In this document: in pieces, positions 33,709 through 42,644 of the stretch | How positions within the stretch are numbered: position 1 is the first letter of the stretch | How the letters are laid out: each line of letters begins with the position of its first letter | Assembly (NCBI RefSeq): GCF_029854195.1 | Contig: NZ_CP122960.1 | Location: 1,618,001 to 1,682,000, forward strand | Origin: Amylibacter sp. IMCC11727 | GTDB taxonomy: Bacteria > Pseudomonadota > Alphaproteobacteria > Rhodobacterales > Rhodobacteraceae | DNA length: 64,000 nucleotides | Reading direction: 5' to 3' | Position numbers and translations under genes: made by a program | The notes under the pieces: generated by a model | Databases searched by the model: none | Seen by the model: the letters and a program-made list of their open reading frames with translations, nothing else | Told to the model about the DNA's origin: nothing

Positions 33709-35280
33709 TTATTTCAAGTAGGTCATGTCGATTGGCGTGGATGTACCCCAGATGCCGATCGGTGGATTGCCCACTTTTTCTGTATTGTAAACAGTGTGAT
33801 ACGGCAGTGTGTTCGTATGGTACACTGGCAGTTCATCCGCGATGATCGCTTGGAATTCTGCATAGAGTTCTTTGCGTTTTGCATCATCGGTTTCAACCGC
33901 AGCCATGGCCATCAGTTCGTCCACGCGGGCGTTGGAATAGCCCTGAGTGTTGGACCAAACGCCCTTTTGGATGTTGGATGAATCGTATGTGCGGTGAACG
34001 CCGATCACTGGATCGCCCCAGTTGAATACGGTGTCCCAAGACATATCAAAGTCGCCTGTGCCCATCTTTTTCGCCCATGTTGGGAAGTCAGCGGAGGAGA
34101 CCACTTCGACGTCGATGTTGACCTTTTTTAGGGCCGCTTTGACGTATTCGACTTGTGGTTTCACACCTGGCCAACCGAAATCAATGGTCAGAGACATGCG
34201 AGAGCCGTCTTTGACTGGATAGCCTGCTTCATCAAGCAATGCTGCGGATTTTTCCAGATCGAGGTCATAGCCATCTTGCGCCGCATAGAACGGGCTGTCT
34301 GGGTGGATACCTGTTGTGGAATCTGCGGCGGTGCCTTGCATCAGTGCTTTGTGGATGAAGTTTTTGTCCACTGCATAGGCAATCGCTTTGCGCACACGCA
34401 CGTCGGCCAACGGGCCTTTGGTTGTGTTCATGGCCAGCCAATCAAGCGGACCAATCGCGCCGTAGCCGTCTGGTGTCACTGTCAAGCTGTCCACACCTTT
34501 GAGGCGGTTGATAATGCGGGGCAGGGATTCGAACGCGCCCATGTGCAATTCGCCGTTTTCATAGGCAATGGCGCGGGCTGCTGGATCGGTGATGATCCGC
34601 ATAACGATTTTATCAAGGTATGGGCGGCCGTCGATGAAGAAGTCATCAAAGCGTTCTAGAATGACGTGTTCGCCGTTCTTGAATTCCACCAGTTTGAACG
34701 GGCCAGAGCCGACAACGTTTTCGTTGTTGCGCGGGTGAGCTTTGACGTCTGTGATTTCACCGTCGCCGTAGATGTGTTTTGGGATGATGGACATCAACTG
34801 GCCAGACATCGCCAGCATCAATGCTGGGTGTGGTTTGGACAGTTTCAGAACAGCGGTGTGTGCGTCTGGTGTTTCCACAGATTCCACAGGAGCGAACATG
34901 GATTTGAACGGGTGGTTCGCTTTGATCACCTCAACCGAAAACGCCACGTCTTCGGATGTGAGCGGTGTGCCATCGTGGAATTTTGCATTTTTCACGAGGT
35001 TCAACGTGACGGTCAGGCCGTCTTCGGATGTTTCCCATGTTTCCGCCAGATAGGGCTGTGGTTCCCAGTTTTCGTCGTAGCGCAGCGGGGAGGCGAACAG
35101 CTGTGCGCCTGGAAAGCCCGTCACGATGCCAGATTGCACGGCAGAGTTCAGATTGCGCACGTTGGAGCCGAGCACGGTGACAAGTGTGCCGCCTTTTTTA
35201 GGTTCGTCGGCATGTGCCGCTGTTGCGACCATGGATGCGAGCGCGGTAGCTGTCATCAGGCCTTTGAAAATGTGTCTCAT
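33709..35280 (-). CDS. peptide-type ABC transporter substrate-binding protein
   Basis: A 523-residue periplasmic binding protein of the SBP_bac_5 (DppA/OppA) class. The Sec signal peptide is MRHIFKGLMTATALASMVATAAHA. Landmarks: FHDGTPLTSEDVAFSVE, GSGPFKLVEFKNGEHV and RKAIAYAVDKNFI. Substrate cannot be read from sequence. It heads the minus-strand transporter operon and is divergent from an amidohydrolase gene, which suggests import of an amide-containing compound. No ATPase gene follows in the operon. Confidence 0.93.
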   Translation of the reverse strand: MRHIFKGLMTATALASMVATAAHADEPKKGGTLVTVLGSNVRNLNSAVQSGIVTGFPGAQLFASPLRYDENWEPQPYLAETWETSEDGLTVTLNLVKNAKFHDGTPLTSEDVAFSVEVIKANHPFKSMFAPVESVETPDAHTAVLKLSKPHPALMLAMSGQLMSIIPKHIYGDGEITDVKAHPRNNENVVGSGPFKLVEFKNGEHVILERFDDFFIDGRPYLDKIVMRIITDPAARAIAYENGELHMGAFESLPRIINRLKGVDSLTVTPDGYGAIGPLDWLAMNTTKGPLADVRVRKAIAYAVDKNFIHKALMQGTAADSTTGIHPDSPFYAAQDGYDLDLEKSAALLDEAGYPVKDGSRMSLTIDFGWPGVKPQVEYVKAALKKVNIDVEVVSSADFPTWAKKMGTGDFDMSWDTVFNWGDPVIGVHRTYDSSNIQKGVWSNTQGYSNARVDELMAMAAVETDDAKRKELYAEFQAIIADELPVYHTNTLPYHTVYNTEKVGNPPIGIWGTSTPIDMTYLK

Positions 35281-35467
35281 GAGACAAGTCCTTCTGTTGG
35301 TTAACGTGTTTATTGTTTTTATGGTTCGAGCCTACGCTGAGTATTTCCGCAACGACAAGGAAAATTTCTTATGAGTCACAATTTTTTACGCAGGGGAAAG
35401 AAAGCAATTGAGGTGCTGATGGAATGCGGCTTAGAGTTTCGTTAACTTGTGAAGAAGGATGCCTGCC

Positions 35468-37111
35468 ATGACTGCGACCACCATATATTCCGCCAAAAAG
35501 ATCATCACAATGAACCCAAGTCGCCCAGAGGCGAGCCATGTTGCGGTGCGCGATGGCCGTATTTTGGCGGTTGGGGATTTGGCAGAATTGGAAACTTGGG
35601 GGGATTACATGCTTGATGAGCGGTTCGCTGATAAAGTGTTGATGCCCGGTTTTGTAGAGGGACATGCGCACACAATGGAAGGCACGTTGTGGCGCTATGT
35701 GTATTGCGGTTTCTTTGATCGGATGGACCCCGATGGCAAATCTTGGGATGGATTGAAATCCATTGAGGCGGTGTTGGATCGCCTGAAAGAGGCGGAAGCC
35801 AAGATGGATGACCCTGATGCGCCTTTGTCTGGCTGGTCGCTTGATCCGATTTACCTGGATAACAAACGGGTGACGCGGCAAGATTTGGACAGTGTGTCAT
35901 CCACGCGGCCTATTGGGGTATTGCACGCATCAGGGCATATTTTGAACGTGAACTCCAAGGCGCTAGAGCTGGCGGGGCTGTTGAAAACGGGGATCAATCA
36001 TCCCGGAATGCCGCTGGGGGCAGATGGCATTCCCACAGGGGAGTTGTATGGCCCTGATACGATGACACCCGTTGGGGAGCATGTGGGTTTCAATCGGTCG
36101 CTGACGGACAGTGACGAGCAAGGGTTGCGCGATTTTGGCAAGTTGTGTGTGCGTACGGGTGTGACCACGATCACGGATTTGGCGGCCCGATTGGAAGATG
36201 ACAGTGTGGAGGCCATGCTGCGTGTGACAGGCGAGCCGCAATACCCTGCGCGGGTTGTTCCGTTGAAGTTTTTCATGGGGGCCACGGCGCAAGAAACGGT
36301 GGATCGGGTGTTGGCGTTAAAGGAAAAGGCGACGGATATGTGTCGTCTTGGGCGCATCAAGGCCGTGGCGGATGGATCGATTCAAGGGTTTTCGGCGCGG
36401 ATGCGTTGGCCTGGGTATCACAACGGTGCGCCAAACGGGCTGTGGTATACCGCGCCTGAGCAATTGGCAGAATTGTACCGTGCCGCGTTGAAGGCAGATG
36501 TGCAGGTGCATACGCACACGAACGGGGATGAAGCCACAGAGATGGTTCTGGAAACGTTGGAGCCAGCGTTGCGTGAGGTGCCCCATCCCGATCACCGCTT
36601 TACCTTGCAGCACTGTCAGTTGGCGGACGCAGCGCAGTTTCGCAAGATGAAGGCGCTGAATATGTGTGTGAACCTGTTTGCCAATCACCACTTTTACTGG
36701 GGAGATGAACATTACCGTTTGACCGTGGGACCAGAACGGGCGCTGCGCATGAACGCCTGTCGCACGGCGCTTGATACAGGGGTTCCCATAGCGATTCATT
36801 CGGATGCGCCTGTGACACCGCTCGGGCCATTGTTTACGGCATGGGCCGCGGTGAACCGCATTACGGCATCTGGGCGCACGCAAGGAGAGCATGAAAAGAT
36901 TGCAATAGATGAGGCGCTTTGGGCGATTACGCTAGGGGCGGCCTATACGTTGCATATGGATGATGAAGTGGGGTCCATTGAAAGCGGCAAGAAGGCGGAT
37001 TTTGCGGTGCTTGAGTCCGATCCACGAGAGGCATCGGGGGATGCGTTGAAGGAGATTTCTGTCTGGGGGACGGTCCAAGGGGGGCGTGTGTTCGCGGCGG
37101 CCGATCTGTGA
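35468..37111 (+). CDS. metal-dependent amidohydrolase (YtcJ/NfdA-like)
   Basis: A 547-residue cytoplasmic hydrolase of the amidohydrolase-3 group. Metal-binding landmarks: EGHAHTM (HxH), VHTHTNGDEA, LQHCQLAD and the catalytic Asp in AIHSDAPVTPLGP. The C-terminal GSIESGKKADFAVLESDP is the composite beta-sandwich of the family. ATG 35468 has GAAGAAGG at a good distance; the ATG at 35459 would abut it. The substrate is unknown; the divergent transporter may supply it. Its stop overlaps the GTG of the COG0523 gene by 3 nt (GTGA), implying coupled translation. Confidence 0.88.
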   Translation: MTATTIYSAKKIITMNPSRPEASHVAVRDGRILAVGDLAELETWGDYMLDERFADKVLMPGFVEGHAHTMEGTLWRYVYCGFFDRMDPDGKSWDGLKSIEAVLDRLKEAEAKMDDPDAPLSGWSLDPIYLDNKRVTRQDLDSVSSTRPIGVLHASGHILNVNSKALELAGLLKTGINHPGMPLGADGIPTGELYGPDTMTPVGEHVGFNRSLTDSDEQGLRDFGKLCVRTGVTTITDLAARLEDDSVEAMLRVTGEPQYPARVVPLKFFMGATAQETVDRVLALKEKATDMCRLGRIKAVADGSIQGFSARMRWPGYHNGAPNGLWYTAPEQLAELYRAALKADVQVHTHTNGDEATEMVLETLEPALREVPHPDHRFTLQHCQLADAAQFRKMKALNMCVNLFANHHFYWGDEHYRLTVGPERALRMNACRTALDTGVPIAIHSDAPVTPLGPLFTAWAAVNRITASGRTQGEHEKIAIDEALWAITLGAAYTLHMDDEVGSIESGKKADFAVLESDPREASGDALKEISVWGTVQGGRVFAAADL

Positions 37112-37995
37112 TTCCTGTAACGGTTATTGGCGGCTACCTTGGCGCGGGTAAAACAACGCTGGTGAACCATTTGTTGCGCAATGCAAATGGGGTTCGCCTC
37201 GCCGTACTGGTGAATGAATTTGGCGAGCTGGCCATTGATGAAGATCTGATCGAAGCGCAAGACGATGATGTGATTTCCATTGCGGGGGGCTGTGTGTGTT
37301 GTTCCTTTGGCAGTGATCTGACTGCGGCGTTGGCAGATATGGCGGCGATGGAGCCAAAACCCGATCATGTGTTGATTGAAAGCAGTGGTGTGGCGATCCC
37401 GTCGTCCATCGTGAACTCGCTGGTGTTTCTGCCTGCGTTTCGATCCGATGGGATTGTGATATTGGCGGATGCGGAAACGGTGCAGAAATCGGCACGGGAC
37501 AAGTATATGGGGGATACGGTGACGCGTCAGATTTCAGATGCGGATATTATCCTGCTCAACAAAGTGGATCTCGTTTCTAAAGCCGCTCTGGATGCCACGC
37601 GGATGTGGTTGCAGGTGCAAAACCGTGATGTGCGGATTGTGGAAAGTACGCAGAGTGTTGTGCCCCCTGAAACTGTGCTCGACAGCTTTATCGGGCGCGC
37701 GCGGTCTGGTGGGGAACATTTCGAAGCGGCGCATTTGGATATGCTGACCTTGATGCCACAAAGGGCAGTTGATGCCGATGCGTTGGCGGCGGCCTTGGCG
37801 GATGAAGGCGCTGGGCTGGTGCGGGCCAAAGGGTTTGTGACGCGCAGTGACGGGCGTAAGGCGCTGATCCAAGTGGTGGGGAGGCGGTTTGAGGTGAGCG
37901 ATGCGAGCGCGGAGAAGGCGGACGGTGTTGTTTGCCTAGGCTTTAAGGATGTAATGTCACGCGATGTGTTGGAGGCGCTGGTCATTGATGTTTGA
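37108..37995 (+). CDS. COG0523 (CobW-like) metal-chaperone GTPase
   Basis: A 295-residue G3E P-loop GTPase. Walker A GYLGAGKTT is at residues 9-17, the metal-binding CxCC motif is in GGCVCCS near residue 62, ESSGVAIP resembles the switch segment and LLNKVDLV is the G4 motif. The C-terminal CobW_C-like domain is short. The family delivers Zn2+, Co2+ or Fe to client enzymes. The start is GTG 37108, overlapping the amidohydrolase stop; with that neighbour the obvious candidate client is the amidohydrolase. Confidence 0.88.
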   Translation: MIPVTVIGGYLGAGKTTLVNHLLRNANGVRLAVLVNEFGELAIDEDLIEAQDDDVISIAGGCVCCSFGSDLTAALADMAAMEPKPDHVLIESSGVAIPSSIVNSLVFLPAFRSDGIVILADAETVQKSARDKYMGDTVTRQISDADIILLNKVDLVSKAALDATRMWLQVQNRDVRIVESTQSVVPPETVLDSFIGRARSGGEHFEAAHLDMLTLMPQRAVDADALAAALADEGAGLVRAKGFVTRSDGRKALIQVVGRRFEVSDASAEKADGVVCLGFKDVMSRDVLEALVIDV

Positions 37996-38593
37996 AACAA
38001 TTCTCAGCACGGTTCGGCTGACAAGTCTTTTGGTGTGTCTGCTATTATCGGGGAAGAATGCAATTGCTCAGTCAGGCGGTGAAACAAACAATCAGGACAT
38101 AATTAATTTTTTTGAACAGCAATGTCTTGATCCATTGCAAGACTATGTTGGGTCGAATGTAGAAGACCTGTATCGTTTTACCCAAGAGGAAACTGACCAG
38201 CTGACACAAAGTCTGAATATTCAGGGCAAGGAATGGAAGGTTTGGTCGCCCAAAGGCGGGTCACATGTTTTGATCCTGAAAGATGCGAACACGCCGCTTC
38301 CTTGCACAGTGGCAAATTTCAAAGTCGAAGCGGAGGATATGCGAGTTGTCTGGGAGACGCTTGCATCTGCACAAGGATTTCGCAGTGAAAGTGGCACCAA
38401 CTGGCCAGTCGCAAAATCCGAAGAAAAAGTGATCCGCCTTTCTTGGGATGGACTGAAGCATGTCATAGGGTCAGATTTTTTGCTGGTGTCGGCGAGATTC
38501 CTCGGTCCGAGAGATGAAGCGATAGTTGTTCTGACTGGGATGCGTCTTGAGAAATCAAACTTTACGTGCGCGTTTTTCCCTGAAAACTGCTGA
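37988..38593 (+). CDS. secreted protein of unknown function
   Basis: A 201-residue protein with a signal peptide (TILSTVRLTSLLVCLLLSG to about AIAQ). The mature part starts with FFEQQCLDPLQD, has two further cysteines (TPLPCTVANF and the C-terminal FTCAFFPENC), so a disulfide-bonded periplasmic protein is likely. I used ATG 37988, which overlaps the COG0523 stop by 8 nt. The three-gene coupling puts it in the amidohydrolase operon. No family recognised. Confidence 0.72.
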   Translation: MFETILSTVRLTSLLVCLLLSGKNAIAQSGGETNNQDIINFFEQQCLDPLQDYVGSNVEDLYRFTQEETDQLTQSLNIQGKEWKVWSPKGGSHVLILKDANTPLPCTVANFKVEAEDMRVVWETLASAQGFRSESGTNWPVAKSEEKVIRLSWDGLKHVIGSDFLLVSARFLGPRDEAIVVLTGMRLEKSNFTCAFFPENC

Positions 38594-38600
38594 AATTAGA

Positions 38601-38720
38601 TTAAGCCTTTACTAGAACCAGATCAAAATCGACGCGGACGTCATCTTGATCAACCGAGCCAGACAGGGCGCAACCGTCGGGTAAGCTGTTGGCGGGCATG
38701 TCTTTGGTCACGTTTCGCAT
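38601..38720 (-). CDS. possible 39-residue small protein
   Basis: A short frame, MRNVTKDMPANSLPDGCALS..., with one Cys and an acidic middle (DQDDVRVDFD). What supports it is the perfect Shine-Dalgarno AAGGAG (38727-38732 on the minus strand) with a 6-nt spacer to the ATG. It converges on the secreted-protein gene (stop 38593) and lies upstream of the monooxygenase. No homologue is recognised; it may be a chance frame. Confidence 0.4.
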   Translation of the reverse strand: MRNVTKDMPANSLPDGCALSGSVDQDDVRVDFDLVLVKA

Positions 38721-38873
38721 GGGCGGCTCCTTTGTCCTGTGTGGGATGGTGGTGTGCAATGTCCTGCGCGGCATAGACCATTTCGCGGACCGTGACGCGC
38801 AGTCGTTTGGGCAAAGCATTGGCAAAGTGGGGTAGGCGATTGTAGGCTGATAACAGGCCAAGGGAGACAGTCA

Positions 38874-40337
38874 ATGGACCATTTTGACGTGCTGATAATC
38901 GGGGCTGGGATTTCTGGCATTGATGCGGCGCATCATTTGAATACGTTGCGCCCCAATGACAGCTATGCCCTGATCGAGAGCAAATCCGCCATTGGGGGGA
39001 CTTGGCGCACGCACACCTATCCTGGAATTCGATCAGACAGTGATTTGTTTACGTTTGGTTTTGCGTGGAAGCCGTGGATGGGCGTGCCTGTGGCCACCGC
39101 ACCAGAGATTTTGAAGTATCTGGAAGAGGCTGTCGATGAAATCGGCATCCGCGACAAGATACGGTTTAACACAAAGGTCATCAGCGCGGATTGGGACAGT
39201 GCGGCGCAGCACTGGCGGGTTGAGGTTGAGGACGACAGTGGAGCCCACACGCTGACGGCAGGGTTTTTGTGGACCTGTTCGGGATATTACGATCACGCCA
39301 AAGGCTATATGCCGCGCTGGGCGGGGATGGAAGATTTTGCGGGGGAGTTGGTGCATCCGCAAACGTGGCCAGATGGGTTAGACACCGAGGGCAAACGGGT
39401 TGTTTTAATCGGTTCGGGGGCCACGGCGGCGACGATTTTACCCGCGCTGGCGGGGAAGGCGGCATCTTTGACCATGTTGCAACGGTCGCCGACCTATTAC
39501 ATGGCGCGCCCTCAGGTGGATGAGTTTACCAAAACGCTGAGCGCGCTGGGCCTGCCAGATGAGTGGTATCACGAGATTATGCGGCGGCGGTTCCTGTATG
39601 AAAGCGAGGATTTCGTGCGGCGCACGCGGGTGGAGCCAGAGGTGGTGAAAGAAGAAATGATCGGGGTGGCGCGGGACCATTTGGGGCCTGACTATGATGT
39701 AGAGACCCATTTCACACCGCGATATATGCCATGGAAACAACGGGTTGCCCGCATTCCTGATGGGGATTTGTTTGCCGCCATTCGACAGGGACAGGTGGAG
39801 GTGGTGACCGACGAGATTGAGCGGTTCACGGCCAATGGTTTGGTGTTGAAATCGGGCCAGGTGTTGGAGGCGGATATTGTGATTTCGGCCACGGGATTGA
39901 ACCTGAAAATGTTTGGCGATGTGGTTTTGAAAGTAGACGGGCAGGGGGTTGATCCCGCGCAGACGTTCACCCATCGGGGCATCATGTTTTCAGGGCTGCC
40001 GAATTTGGCCAATGTGTTTGGATATTTTCGCACGGCGTGGACCATGCGTGTGGGGTTGGTTTCGGAATATGTGTGTCGCATGCTCGATCATTTGGAGACG
40101 GAAGGATATGCGTCTGTCACGCCAAAACTGCGCGATGAAGATGCGGATATGGCCGTGCGTCCATGGATTGATCCAGAGGATTTCAATGCGGGTTATGTAA
40201 TGCGCAGTTTGGATATGATGCCACGCCAAGGAGACAAACAGCCGTGGGTGATGACACAGGATTTTTACAAAGATCGGGTGGATTTGCCTGCTGCAGATTT
40301 CGATGATGGGACGCTGGAGTTTGCGGGCAGGGGGTGA
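38874..40337 (+). CDS. flavin-containing / Baeyer-Villiger-type monooxygenase
   Basis: A 487-residue FAD and NADPH-dependent monooxygenase. The N-terminal FAD motif is IIGAGISGIDAA (GxGxxG, residues 10-15), then GGTWRTHTYPG. The Baeyer-Villiger fingerprint FxGxxxHxxxWPD is fully present as FAGELVHPQTWPD (residues 155-167), and a second Rossmann motif IGSGATA follows at about 179. The C-terminal part has ISATGLNLKMFGDV. Substrate is unknown; ketones or trimethylamine-like compounds are family options. Single gene, with its own upstream region and a strong terminator hairpin downstream. Confidence 0.9.
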   Translation: MDHFDVLIIGAGISGIDAAHHLNTLRPNDSYALIESKSAIGGTWRTHTYPGIRSDSDLFTFGFAWKPWMGVPVATAPEILKYLEEAVDEIGIRDKIRFNTKVISADWDSAAQHWRVEVEDDSGAHTLTAGFLWTCSGYYDHAKGYMPRWAGMEDFAGELVHPQTWPDGLDTEGKRVVLIGSGATAATILPALAGKAASLTMLQRSPTYYMARPQVDEFTKTLSALGLPDEWYHEIMRRRFLYESEDFVRRTRVEPEVVKEEMIGVARDHLGPDYDVETHFTPRYMPWKQRVARIPDGDLFAAIRQGQVEVVTDEIERFTANGLVLKSGQVLEADIVISATGLNLKMFGDVVLKVDGQGVDPAQTFTHRGIMFSGLPNLANVFGYFRTAWTMRVGLVSEYVCRMLDHLETEGYASVTPKLRDEDADMAVRPWIDPEDFNAGYVMRSLDMMPRQGDKQPWVMTQDFYKDRVDLPAADFDDGTLEFAGRG

Positions 40338-40402
40338 AATCCGAAGCTTTTAACGTATCCGTGGGTGATGTCGGCGGCGGACCATTGTGTAAACGAACCT
40401 TT

Positions 40403-40436
40403 AACGCCGACACGTCCAAATAGACGTGTCGGCGTT
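40403..40436. terminator. bidirectional terminator hairpin
   Basis: AACGCCGACACGTC (40403-40416) and GACGTGTCGGCGTT (40423-40436) are perfect 14-bp arms around a 6-nt loop. It lies between the convergent monooxygenase (ends 40337) and mtkB (ends 40532). The T-run is short on both strands. Confidence 0.65.
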
Positions 40437-40531
40437 TAGGATTTGTTAAGAAAGATTTTTGTGAGAAAGGCTTTGATCGTTATAAGTTTGCGCGGTCCGC
40501 GACGCATAGGTGTATCGCAAACCGCTGTTGA

Positions 40532-41434
40532 TTAGGACGCGCGTGCTTCGGTTTTGCCCATAACATTTGCGATGGTTTGGCCGATGACGGCCGGGTTTTC
40601 TGCCACAGTCACCCCCACAGCGGAAAGGATTTCCACCTTTTCCGAGGCGCTTTCGCCAAAGGCAGAGATGATCGCGCCTGCGTGGCCCATGGTGCGGCCC
40701 TTGGGTGCGGTGAGGCCCGCAACATAGGCGACAACAGGTTTGGTGACATGATCGCGGATGTAGGCGGCGGCTTCTGCTTCTTGGGGGCCGCCGATTTCAC
40801 CAATCAGGCAGATCACATCGGTTTCGTCATCGTTTTCAAAGCGTTGCAAGATGTCTTTGAAAGAGGAACCGTTGATGGGGTCGCCGCCAATGCCCACGCT
40901 GGTGGACACGCCGATCCCCAAGTCTTTGAGCTGGGCCGCCGCTTCGTACCCGAGTGTCCCTGATCGGCCGATGATGCCCACATTGCCAGGCAGGAAGATG
41001 TGGCCTGGCATAATGCCGAGCATGGCTTTGCCGGGGCTGATTGTGCCTGCGCAGTTTGGGCCTGTAAGAACCATGCGCGATTCCTTTGGGTAGCGCATCA
41101 TGTAGCGTTTCACGCGGATCATGTCCCCCGCTGGGATACCATCGGTGATACAGACACAATGGCGGATACCTGCATCGGCGGCTTCCATAATGCTGTCTGC
41201 CGCAAAGGGAGGCGGGACAAACACGAGAGAGGCTTCGGCCCCTGTTGCGGCCACTGCTTCTTTGACGGTGTCAAACACGGGCACGCCTTCGACGGATTCG
41301 CCGCCTTTGCCGGGAACCACGCCGCCCACGACCTTGGTGCCGTAGTTCAGCATGTCTTGGGTGTGGAACCGCGCCATCTTACCTGTGATGCCTTGGACGA
41401 TAACCTTTGTATCGTTGTCTAAGAGAATGCTCAT
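40532..41434 (-). CDS. mtkB: malate--CoA ligase subunit alpha
   Basis: A 300-residue ADP-forming acyl-CoA ligase alpha subunit: CoA-binding Rossmann domain at the N-terminus (IVQGITGKMARFH) and the phospho-histidine in GRTMGHAGAI. It is paralogous to SucD at 60 kb but has the MtkB-like stretches MMRYPKESRMVLTGPNCAGTISPG and GIGGDPINGSSFKDI. With MtkA it forms malyl-CoA from malate, CoA and ATP. Context (malyl-CoA lyase, glyoxylate-type aminotransferase) supports malate over succinate as substrate. Start ATG 41434 overlaps the mtkA stop (ATGA). Confidence 0.85.
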   Translation of the reverse strand: MSILLDNDTKVIVQGITGKMARFHTQDMLNYGTKVVGGVVPGKGGESVEGVPVFDTVKEAVAATGAEASLVFVPPPFAADSIMEAADAGIRHCVCITDGIPAGDMIRVKRYMMRYPKESRMVLTGPNCAGTISPGKAMLGIMPGHIFLPGNVGIIGRSGTLGYEAAAQLKDLGIGVSTSVGIGGDPINGSSFKDILQRFENDDETDVICLIGEIGGPQEAEAAAYIRDHVTKPVVAYVAGLTAPKGRTMGHAGAIISAFGESASEKVEILSAVGVTVAENPAVIGQTIANVMGKTEARAS

Positions 41435-42630
41435 TTCGCCACCTTTAACTGAGTTCCGAGTGTCGTATCGTTTTGCCATGCCCCGACGGCGCGTTCGGCT
41501 GCTTCCATCAAAGTGTTCGCGCGAATGATGGGCAGGCCGCTTTGGGCGAGGATTTTTTGGCCCTCTTCGACGTTGTTTCCTGCCAGACGGACGATTACGG
41601 GCACGTCCACTTGCACATCTTTCAAGGCCTGTACGACCCCATCGGCCACCCAGTCGCAGCGGTTGATGCCTGCGAAAATATTGACCAAGACTGCTTGGAC
41701 ATTTTGATCTGACATGACCAAACGGAAGGCTTTGGCCACGCGTTCGGGTGTGGCACCGCCCCCGATATCGAGGAAGTTCGCAGGTTCACCCCCTGCGAGC
41801 ATGATGGTGTCCATCGTGGCCATAGCAAGGCCAGCGCCGTTGACGATACAGCCAATTTTGCCATCAAGCCCCACATACGACAGACCGCGATCCGCTGCGC
41901 GGCTTTCACGAGGGTCTTCCTGGCTTTTGTCGCGCAGTTCGCTGATTTGAGGGTGACGGAACAGGGCGTTGTCATCAAAGGTCATTTTTGCATCAAGTGC
42001 GATAACGCGGTCGTCACCTGTAACAACCAGCGGGTTGATTTCCACCATCGTCGCATCAAGATCGGTGAAAGCGCGGTAACACCCCTGAAGGGTGCGCACC
42101 ATTTGCGGGATTAGCCCAGGTGCGATGCCAAGGTTAAAGGCGATTTCGCGGGCTTGGAAGTTTTGCAAGCCAACTGCGGGTTCCACAGTGGAACGCACGA
42201 TGCTGTCTGGCTTGGATGCGGAGATTTCTTCGATTTCCATGCCGCCTTCGGCGCTGGCAACGATCATCACACGTTGGCTGGAGCGGTCCATCACAAAGCC
42301 GAGGTAATATTCCTGTTCAATTGGCACAGCTCCTTCGACGTAGACGCGGTAGATGCCTTTGCCTTCGGGGCCTGTTTGATGTGTGACCAGTTTTTTGCCG
42401 AACATATCTTCGCAGGCGGCTTCGATTTCATGTTCATTTGCGCAGAGTTTGACCCCACCTGCTTTGCCGCGACCGCCTGCGTGAATTTGGGCCTTTACGA
42501 TCCATTTTTCACCGCCAAGTTCGCGGGCGCGGTAGGCGGCTTGTTCTGGACTGTAGGCGAGTGCGCCCGGAGGCACAGCAACGCCAAAGTTCGATAACAG
42601 CTCTTTGGCCTGATATTCGTGGATGTCCAT
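41431..42630 (-). CDS. mtkA: malate--CoA ligase subunit beta
   Basis: A 399-residue beta subunit with ATP-grasp domain (KWIVKAQIHAGGRGKAGGVK), EINPLVVTGDDRVIALDAKM and the C-terminal phosphate-handling segment IVNGAGLAMATMDTIML. It differs from SucC at 62 kb in length of the N-terminal loop and in the HPQISELRDKSQEDPRE region. It is coupled to mtkB and starts 14 nt after the aminotransferase stop. Confidence 0.85.
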   Translation of the reverse strand: MDIHEYQAKELLSNFGVAVPPGALAYSPEQAAYRARELGGEKWIVKAQIHAGGRGKAGGVKLCANEHEIEAACEDMFGKKLVTHQTGPEGKGIYRVYVEGAVPIEQEYYLGFVMDRSSQRVMIVASAEGGMEIEEISASKPDSIVRSTVEPAVGLQNFQAREIAFNLGIAPGLIPQMVRTLQGCYRAFTDLDATMVEINPLVVTGDDRVIALDAKMTFDDNALFRHPQISELRDKSQEDPRESRAADRGLSYVGLDGKIGCIVNGAGLAMATMDTIMLAGGEPANFLDIGGGATPERVAKAFRLVMSDQNVQAVLVNIFAGINRCDWVADGVVQALKDVQVDVPVIVRLAGNNVEEGQKILAQSGLPIIRANTLMEAAERAVGAWQNDTTLGTQLKVAK

Positions 42631-42644
42631 TTGGCTCTCCTGTT

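Noticed and set aside
38650..38874. Second minus-strand frame (about 74 codons) upstream of the monooxygenase.
   Set aside because: TTG start, no Shine-Dalgarno, overlaps the better-supported 39-codon frame and the monooxygenase promoter.
40532..42630. Second sucCD copy.
   Set aside because: Sequence stretches and the neighbouring malyl-CoA lyase and aminotransferase favour malate--CoA ligase; succinate activity is not excluded.
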